Of a stretch of DNA of 64,000 bases, positions 59,199 to 64,000 are shown in pieces. The DNA comes from Actinomycetes bacterium (lineage in GTDB: Bacteria; Actinomycetota; Actinomycetes; Mycobacteriales; Mycobacteriaceae): positions 17,619 through 81,618 of the forward strand of contig JAEYMI010000093.1 of NCBI GenBank assembly GCA_023461275.1. Direction: 5' to 3'. Each line of letters begins with the position of its first letter. Position 1 is the first letter of the stretch. The position numbers were made by a program, and so were the translations under genes. The notes below the pieces were generated by a model, which did no database searches, was not told where the DNA came from, and worked only from the letters and a program-made list of their open reading frames with translations.

Positions 59199-60125
59199 AT
59201 GCAACTCGGACTGGTAGGCCTGGGCAAGATGGGCGCGAACATGCGCACCAGGATCAAAGCGGGCGGCCATGAGGTGATCGGTTACGACCCCCGGCCCGAG
59301 GTCACCGACGTGGCGACCCTGGCAGATCTCGCGGCCGCGCTCACCGCACCGCGTGCGGTCTGGGTGATGGTGCCGTCGGGGGATCCGACGCGCAGCGTGA
59401 TCACCGAGCTGGCGGGAATCCTCGAACCGGGCGACATCGTCGTCGACGGTGGCAACTCGAAGTACACCGACGACGCCATTCATGCAAAGCAGTTGTCCGA
59501 CAAGGGAATCGGATATATCGACTGCGGCGTGTCCGGTGGTGTCTGGGGTTTGGAGAACGGCTACGGACTGATGGTCGGTGGCAGCGACCACGACGTCGAA
59601 CGCCTGATGCCGATCTTCGACGCCCTGCGACCGCCGGGGGAAAGGGCCAACGGGTTCGTGCACGCCGGCCCGGTCGGCGCCGGTCACTACGCGAAGATGG
59701 TGCACAACGGCGTCGAATACGGATTGATGCACGCCTATGGCGAAGGGTACGAACTGCTCACGGCTGAGCCGCTGATCACCGACGTCGAGGGCACGCTGCG
59801 TGCCTGGACGACCGGAACCGTGGTGCGTTCGTGGCTACTGGACCTTCTGGTGCGGGCGCTGCAGGAGGATCCGGGATTCTCCGAGATCTCGGATTACACA
59901 ACCGATTCCGGCGAAGGTCGATGGACGGTCGAAGAAGCCATCCGGCATTCGGTCCCGGCCAACGTGATCTCGGCGGCGCTGTTCGCACGATTCGCGTCGC
60001 GTCAACAGGACGGTTCACCGACCCTGAAGGCGGTGTCGGCGCTGCGCAATCAGTTCGGCGGTCACTCGGTCCGTGACACCTCGGGCCGGTCGGTGGGCGA
60101 GACCGGAACCCCGCGCGCCGACTGA
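59199..60125 (+). CDS. gnd: 6-phosphogluconate dehydrogenase, decarboxylating (short GndA-like type)
   Basis: This 308-residue enzyme makes ribulose 5-phosphate and reduced cofactor from 6-phosphogluconate. It shows the Rossmann motif LGLVGLGKMGANM, GDIVVDGGNSKY, the DCGVSGGVWGLENGYGLMVG substrate region and the HNGVEYGLMHAYGEGYELL helix with catalytic Lys in HYAKMVHNG. The short length matches the form seen in many Actinobacteria rather than the 470-residue enzyme. GAAGGAG precedes ATG 59199. Its place between dnaN and recF matches M. smegmatis but not M. tuberculosis, as I recall. Confidence 0.93.
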   Translation: MQLGLVGLGKMGANMRTRIKAGGHEVIGYDPRPEVTDVATLADLAAALTAPRAVWVMVPSGDPTRSVITELAGILEPGDIVVDGGNSKYTDDAIHAKQLSDKGIGYIDCGVSGGVWGLENGYGLMVGGSDHDVERLMPIFDALRPPGERANGFVHAGPVGAGHYAKMVHNGVEYGLMHAYGEGYELLTAEPLITDVEGTLRAWTTGTVVRSWLLDLLVRALQEDPGFSEISDYTTDSGEGRWTVEEAIRHSVPANVISAALFARFASRQQDGSPTLKAVSALRNQFGGHSVRDTSGRSVGETGTPRAD

Positions 60126-60141
60126 GGGTTCGAGCTGATCG

Positions 60142-61401
60142 GTGTTCGTCCGACAATTGGTACTGCGCGACTTCCGGTCGTGGCGCGAGGTTGACCTCAC
60201 GCTCCGGCCTGGGCCGACGATCTTTGTGGGACGCAACGGTTTTGGAAAGACCAACCTGATCGAGGCGTTGTACTACGTGGCGACACTCCGGTCGCATCGG
60301 GTCTCTCAGGATGCGCCGTTGATCCGCCGCGAATGCTCGTCGGCCCAGGTCACCGCGACCATCGAGAACGCCGGCCGCGAACTCACCGTGGGTGTGACGA
60401 TCAACGCCGATGGCCGCAATACCGCCACCATCAACACCGCACCCACCCGACGCCCTCGCGAGGTCATCGGTATTCTGCGCACGGTTCTCTTTGCGCCAGA
60501 AGATCTTTCGCTGGTACGCGGGGAGCCGTCGGATCGTCGACGCTTTCTCGACGAGCTGGTCGCCCAGCGTGGTCCCCGCTATGTCGCGGCACGGTCGGAT
60601 TACGACCGGGTCCTGCGCCAACGGTCCGCACTGCTCAAGACCGCGTCGGCCGCTATGCGACGAGGCGGGTCCGACGCGGATTCGGTGATCAGCACCCTCG
60701 ACGTCTGGGACGCACAACTCGCCGATCTCGGTGCGCAGGTCACTGCCGCCCGACTCGACGTATTGGCTGATCTCACACCACATTTCGTTGAATCGTATGC
60801 CTCCATAGCGCCGCATTCCCGGCCCGCGGATCTGCGGTACCGATGCGTCGCGGATCCGCAGGTGCAGACCGCGACCGGCGCCGATGGCCGAGCCGACGTC
60901 GACGCGATCTCGGCGGTCCTGCATACCCGTCTGGGTGAGATTCGCAGCAAGGAGATCGACCGCGGCATGTGTCTGGTGGGTCCGCATCGCGATGATCTCG
61001 ACATCGTGCTCGGCGGCGACGTCGCCAAAGGCTTTGCCAGCCATGGTGAATCGTGGTCGCTGGCACTGGCTTTGCGTCTGGGGTCGGTGGAGCTGTGGCG
61101 CAGCGAGGGCACCGAACCGGTCATCATGCTCGATGACGTGTTCGCCGAACTCGACCGGGCCCGACGCACGACCCTGGCCGAGTTCACCGCCGGCGCCGAA
61201 CAACTGCTGGTGACCGCGGCCGTCGCCGAGGACATCCCCGACACGATCGGCGGTCGTCGGGTGGGAGTCGACCTCGTCGAGGACAATGAAGGCCGATACT
61301 CGGTGGCCGACGCCACTGATGCCGCTGATGCCGACGGCGCGTCGGAGCTGCCGGTGTCCGATGCCATCAGCCCGGCAGCCGACGGAGAGGAGCTGCGGTG
61401 A
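60142..61401 (+). CDS. recF: DNA repair/recombination protein RecF
   Basis: The 419-residue SMC-like ATPase supports RecA loading in gap repair. It opens with RQLVLRDFRSW, Walker A is VGRNGFGKTNLIEALYYVA, the signature-like region is SHGESWSLALALRLGSVELW and Walker B is PVIMLDDVFAELD. The C-terminal 40 residues are acidic and variable. GTG at 60142 lies 16 bp after gnd. The stop overlaps the DUF721 start (GTGA, 61398-61401), so translation of the two is coupled. Confidence 0.96.
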   Translation: MFVRQLVLRDFRSWREVDLTLRPGPTIFVGRNGFGKTNLIEALYYVATLRSHRVSQDAPLIRRECSSAQVTATIENAGRELTVGVTINADGRNTATINTAPTRRPREVIGILRTVLFAPEDLSLVRGEPSDRRRFLDELVAQRGPRYVAARSDYDRVLRQRSALLKTASAAMRRGGSDADSVISTLDVWDAQLADLGAQVTAARLDVLADLTPHFVESYASIAPHSRPADLRYRCVADPQVQTATGADGRADVDAISAVLHTRLGEIRSKEIDRGMCLVGPHRDDLDIVLGGDVAKGFASHGESWSLALALRLGSVELWRSEGTEPVIMLDDVFAELDRARRTTLAEFTAGAEQLLVTAAVAEDIPDTIGGRRVGVDLVEDNEGRYSVADATDAADADGASELPVSDAISPAADGEELR

Positions 61402-61955
61402 CCGACGAGACTGCGTCCGATCCGAACAAGCCGTCCGGCGAACTGCGCGGCTACGACCTGGCCCGGGCAGCGTTGGAGGAGGCACGAGCCGCGGCCAAGG
61501 CCGCCGGCAAGTCGGTGGGGCAGGGCCGCGCGTCACCGAAACGACGTGCTGCCTCCGGTAAGGAGTCCCGCCGTCGATGGTCGGGAAGTGGCCCTGATTC
61601 GCGGGATCCGCAGCCTTTCGGGAGCCTCGCCAAGGGCATCGCCAAGCAACGCGGCTGGCAGCCGCATATCGGTCAGGGACAGCTGTTCGGCATGTGGGAG
61701 TCGATCGTCGGAGCCGACATCGCCGCCCATGCCAAGCCAACGGAGTTGCGCGACAAGGTGTTACACATCCAGGCCGAGTCGACGGCGTGGGCCACCCAGC
61801 TTCGCTATGTGCAGTCCACCATCATCGCCAAGATCGCGGCCGCGGTCGGTGACGGGGTGGTGAGCAGTGTCCGGATCACCGGACCCAAGGCGCCGTCATG
61901 GCGTAAGGGACCCCGCCACGTCAAGGGTCGGGGACCCCGCGACACCTACGGCTGA
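61398..61955 (+). CDS. dciA: DUF721 protein, DciA-like helicase operator
   Basis: The 185-residue protein has a basic, disordered N-terminus (KKAKSVGQ-type, with GQGRASPKRRAASGKESRRR), then a DUF721 domain. That domain holds QPHIGQGQLFGMWESIVGAD, IAAHAKPTELRDKVLHIQAE and STAWATQLRYVQSTIIAKIA. The family, called DciA, helps load the replicative helicase in bacteria lacking DnaC; Rv0004 is the counterpart. A 50-bp piece encoding QPFGSLAKGIAKQRG is duplicated at 47271-47320. It overlaps recF by 4 bp. Confidence 0.9.
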   Translation: MTDETASDPNKPSGELRGYDLARAALEEARAAAKAAGKSVGQGRASPKRRAASGKESRRRWSGSGPDSRDPQPFGSLAKGIAKQRGWQPHIGQGQLFGMWESIVGADIAAHAKPTELRDKVLHIQAESTAWATQLRYVQSTIIAKIAAAVGDGVVSSVRITGPKAPSWRKGPRHVKGRGPRDTYG

Positions 61956-62283
61956 GACCGTTACGGCGGGTGCGTAGACCCTACCGCGTCGGGCGCGCCC
62001 GTAGCGCTAAAAATCGGTTCTATCCACAAGCCGACCGCAGATGAGTCGAAAAAATCTCTCTGTGCGCGCGTTAGCGGGCCCGGATGCGCGTTCCTGGTCG
62101 GGTTAGGCAGTACACTGGAGAACAGTTGTACCGACAGGGGACGATCACGACGTATGTCGCCGGTCCCGGGCCACCGCCCGGGCACTTCGGCGTGTCCATC
62201 GTACGTTCGTGCGCGAGGTCCCCGATCGTCGACGCCGCTTCGGTGGCCGTCGACCTGTCTAACAGAAGGAGCGGACCCACCTC
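61956..62283. other. dciA-gyrB intergenic region with gyrB promoter
   Basis: The 328-bp gap has CTATCCACA (62020-62028), one mismatch from the DnaA box TTATCCACA, and a -10 candidate TACACT (62111-62116). The -35 is not obvious. An SD-like AGAAGGAG lies at 62263-62270, 13 nt before gyrB. The leader (about 165 nt) could carry supercoiling or attenuation control, but I see no clear structure. Confidence 0.55.
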
Positions 62284-64000
62284 GTGGCCGAGAGCAACGA
62301 CACCCCCACCGCCGATACCAACGGCACCGCGGGTCGAAAGAAGAAGCCCTCCGAGTACGGTGCGGAGTCCATCAGCATCCTCGAGGGACTCGAGGCGGTC
62401 CGCAAGCGACCGGGTATGTACATCGGATCCACCGGTGAACGCGGTCTGCATCACCTGATCTGGGAGGTCGTCGACAACTCCGTCGACGAGGCGATGGCCG
62501 GTTACGCCAGCAAGGTCGACGTCACTCTCCTTGAGGACGGCGGCGTGGAGGTCGTCGACGACGGTCGTGGTATTCCCACCACCATGCACGCCACCGGGGT
62601 GCCGACCGTCGAGGTCGTCATGACCCAGCTGCACGCCGGCGGAAAGTTCGACTCCGACGCCTACGCGGTGTCCGGCGGTCTGCACGGCGTCGGAATCTCG
62701 GTGGTCAATGCGCTATCGACCAAGGTCGAGCTCGCCATCAACTACGGCGGATTCCACTGGGAGCAGCAGTACGACTACGCCAAGCCCGGTGAGCTGCACA
62801 AAGGTGACGCGACCCGCAAGACCGGCACCACGGTTCGGTTCTGGCCCGACGCGGAGATCTTCGAAACCACCAAGTTCAGCGCGGAGACCGTCGCACGCCG
62901 ACTGCAGGAAATGGCCTTCCTCAACAAGGGCCTGACCATCACCCTCACCGACAACCGCCCGGCCGACGATGTCGTCGTCGCCGAAGCCGAGATGGACGGT
63001 GACGGCGAGGAGACCGCCGAGGCGATCAAGTCCGAGGAAGAGAAGAAGAAGCAGGTCGCCAAGGTGCGCACCCGCACCTATCACTACCCGGACGGCCTCG
63101 TCGACTACATCAAGCACCTCAACCGCACCAAGCAGCCGATCCATGGTTCGGTCATCGGGTTCACCGCCAAGGGCACCGGTCATGAGGTGGAGATCGCGAT
63201 GCAGTGGAACTCGGGGTACTCCGAGTCGGTGCACACCTTTGCCAACACCATCAACACCCATGAGGGCGGCACCCACGAAGAAGGTTTCCGCGCCGCGCTC
63301 ACCAGCACCGTCAACAAGTACGCGCTGGACAAGAAGTTGCTGAAGGAAAAAGACGGCAAACTGACCGGTGACGACATCCGCGAGGGGCTCGCCGCGGTGA
63401 TCTCGGTCAAGGTCGGCGATCCGCAGTTCGAGGGTCAGACCAAGACCAAGCTCGGCAACACCGAGGTCAAGGGCTTTGTCCAGAAGATGTGCAACGAGCA
63501 CCTCGGTCACTGGTTCGAGTCGAACCCCGCCGAGGCCAAGATCATCATCAAGAAGGCCGTCGATTCCGCCCAGGCCCGTCTCGCCGCGCGTAAGGCGCGA
63601 GAGTTGGTGCGGCGCAAGACCGCAACCGATATCGGCGGTCTGCCCGGCAAGCTTGCCGACTGCCGCAGCAACGACCCCACCAAGTGCGAGGTCTACATCG
63701 TCGAGGGTGACTCGGCCGGTGGGTCGGCCAAGTCGGGTCGGGATTCGATGTATCAGGCGATCCTGCCGATCCGCGGCAAGATCATCAACGTCGAGAAGGC
63801 CCGCATCGACCGGGTGCTGAAAAACGCTGAGGTGCAGTCGATCATCACCGCGTTCGGTACCGGTATCCATGACGAGTTCGATCTGTCGAAGTTGCGGTAT
63901 CACAAGATCGTGTTGATGGCCGATGCCGATGTCGACGGTCAGCACATCGCGACGCTGCTGTTGACGTTGTTGTTCCGGTTCATGAAGCCGCTGATCGAGC
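62284..64000 (+). CDS. gyrB: DNA gyrase subunit B, N-terminal part
   Basis: About 572 N-terminal codons of DNA gyrase B lie in the window and the frame stays open to base 64000. The GHKL ATPase domain shows ESISILEGLEAVRKRPGMYI, WEVVDNSVDEAMAGYASKV, the DDGRGIP motif and VSGGLHGVGISVVNALS. The TOPRIM start is EVYIVEGDSAGGSAKSGRD and DADVDGQHIATLL gives the metal site. With GyrA it introduces negative supercoils and is the novobiocin target. GTG 62284 fits the family N-terminus. The C-terminus is beyond the window. Confidence 0.97.
   Translation, partial: MAESNDTPTADTNGTAGRKKKPSEYGAESISILEGLEAVRKRPGMYIGSTGERGLHHLIWEVVDNSVDEAMAGYASKVDVTLLEDGGVEVVDDGRGIPTTMHATGVPTVEVVMTQLHAGGKFDSDAYAVSGGLHGVGISVVNALSTKVELAINYGGFHWEQQYDYAKPGELHKGDATRKTGTTVRFWPDAEIFETTKFSAETVARRLQEMAFLNKGLTITLTDNRPADDVVVAEAEMDGDGEETAEAIKSEEEKKKQVAKVRTRTYHYPDGLVDYIKHLNRTKQPIHGSVIGFTAKGTGHEVEIAMQWNSGYSESVHTFANTINTHEGGTHEEGFRAALTSTVNKYALDKKLLKEKDGKLTGDDIREGLAAVISVKVGDPQFEGQTKTKLGNTEVKGFVQKMCNEHLGHWFESNPAEAKIIIKKAVDSAQARLAARKARELVRRKTATDIGGLPGKLADCRSNDPTKCEVYIVEGDSAGGSAKSGRDSMYQAILPIRGKIINVEKARIDRVLKNAEVQSIITAFGTGIHDEFDLSKLRYHKIVLMADADVDGQHIATLLLTLLFRFMKPLIE

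Noticed and set aside
59776..61740. 654-residue minus-strand ORF opposite gnd, recF and dciA
   Set aside because: Antisense shadow of three well-supported genes.

Overview
The window is high-GC actinobacterial chromosome around the replication origin of a member of the Mycobacteriales. A Gordonia-like genus fits best. This rests on gene content and order, many predicted leaderless starts with TAnnnT -10 boxes, actinobacterial parS sites (GTTTCACGTGAAAC), and a gnd gene between dnaN and recF. It was judged by eye, without database searches. Gene order from about 31 kb to the right end matches, from memory, the Mycobacterium tuberculosis series Rv3907c to Rv3924c and then dnaA to gyrB.

Left part (1-31000) is mixed core and accessory. 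It holds a truncated F420-dependent oxidoreductase, a TPM-domain membrane protein, a MarR/MFS efflux pair, and a hexapeptide acetyltransferase behind a perfect 19-bp inverted repeat. Next come a secreted CBM/PA14 protein, a GH63 glucosylglycerate hydrolase, an SDR and a divergent MFS/HxlR pair. The block DUF4129-DUF4350-MoxR-DUF58 with SpoIIM and RDD genes (11.6-17.8 kb) resembles Rv3690-Rv3695. It is followed by an acyl-CoA dehydrogenase, a TfoX-N protein, leuS, an SdpI-like protein with a Cys-rich tail, an YqgE/AlgH protein and an MFS carrier (the leuS to Rv0037c neighbourhood). After these come a frameshifted calcium-repeat protein, an EgtE-like lyase, a TetR-glpD operon, a lipid kinase and a VOC protein.

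Middle part (31-48 kb) holds the CCA-adding enzyme, an Arg-rich Nudix hydrolase, a DUF6049 secreted protein, MurJ fused to a pseudokinase, a sterol-desaturase/TetR divergent pair with twin operators, sigM with a putative anti-sigma factor, trxB-trxA behind a SigH/SigR-type promoter, cwlM and an Rv3916c-like protein. These tie cell-wall assembly to redox and envelope stress control.

Right part (48-64 kb) is the origin region. On the minus strand are parB, parA and rsmG with four parS sites, then khpB/jag, yidC, yidD, rnpA and rpmH. On the plus strand are dnaA, oriC, dnaN, gnd, recF, a DciA-like DUF721 gene and gyrB, which is cut by the window edge. Transcription diverges from the rpmH/dnaA gap.

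Unusual items: a 50-bp near-identical copy of dciA coding sequence just after cwlM; a 21-bp tandem array at the glpD stop; a 15-bp array between sigM and its putative anti-sigma gene; two copies of a composite intergenic repeat; and a one-base frameshift in the calcium-repeat gene. No tRNA, rRNA, CRISPR, insertion sequence or prophage was seen.
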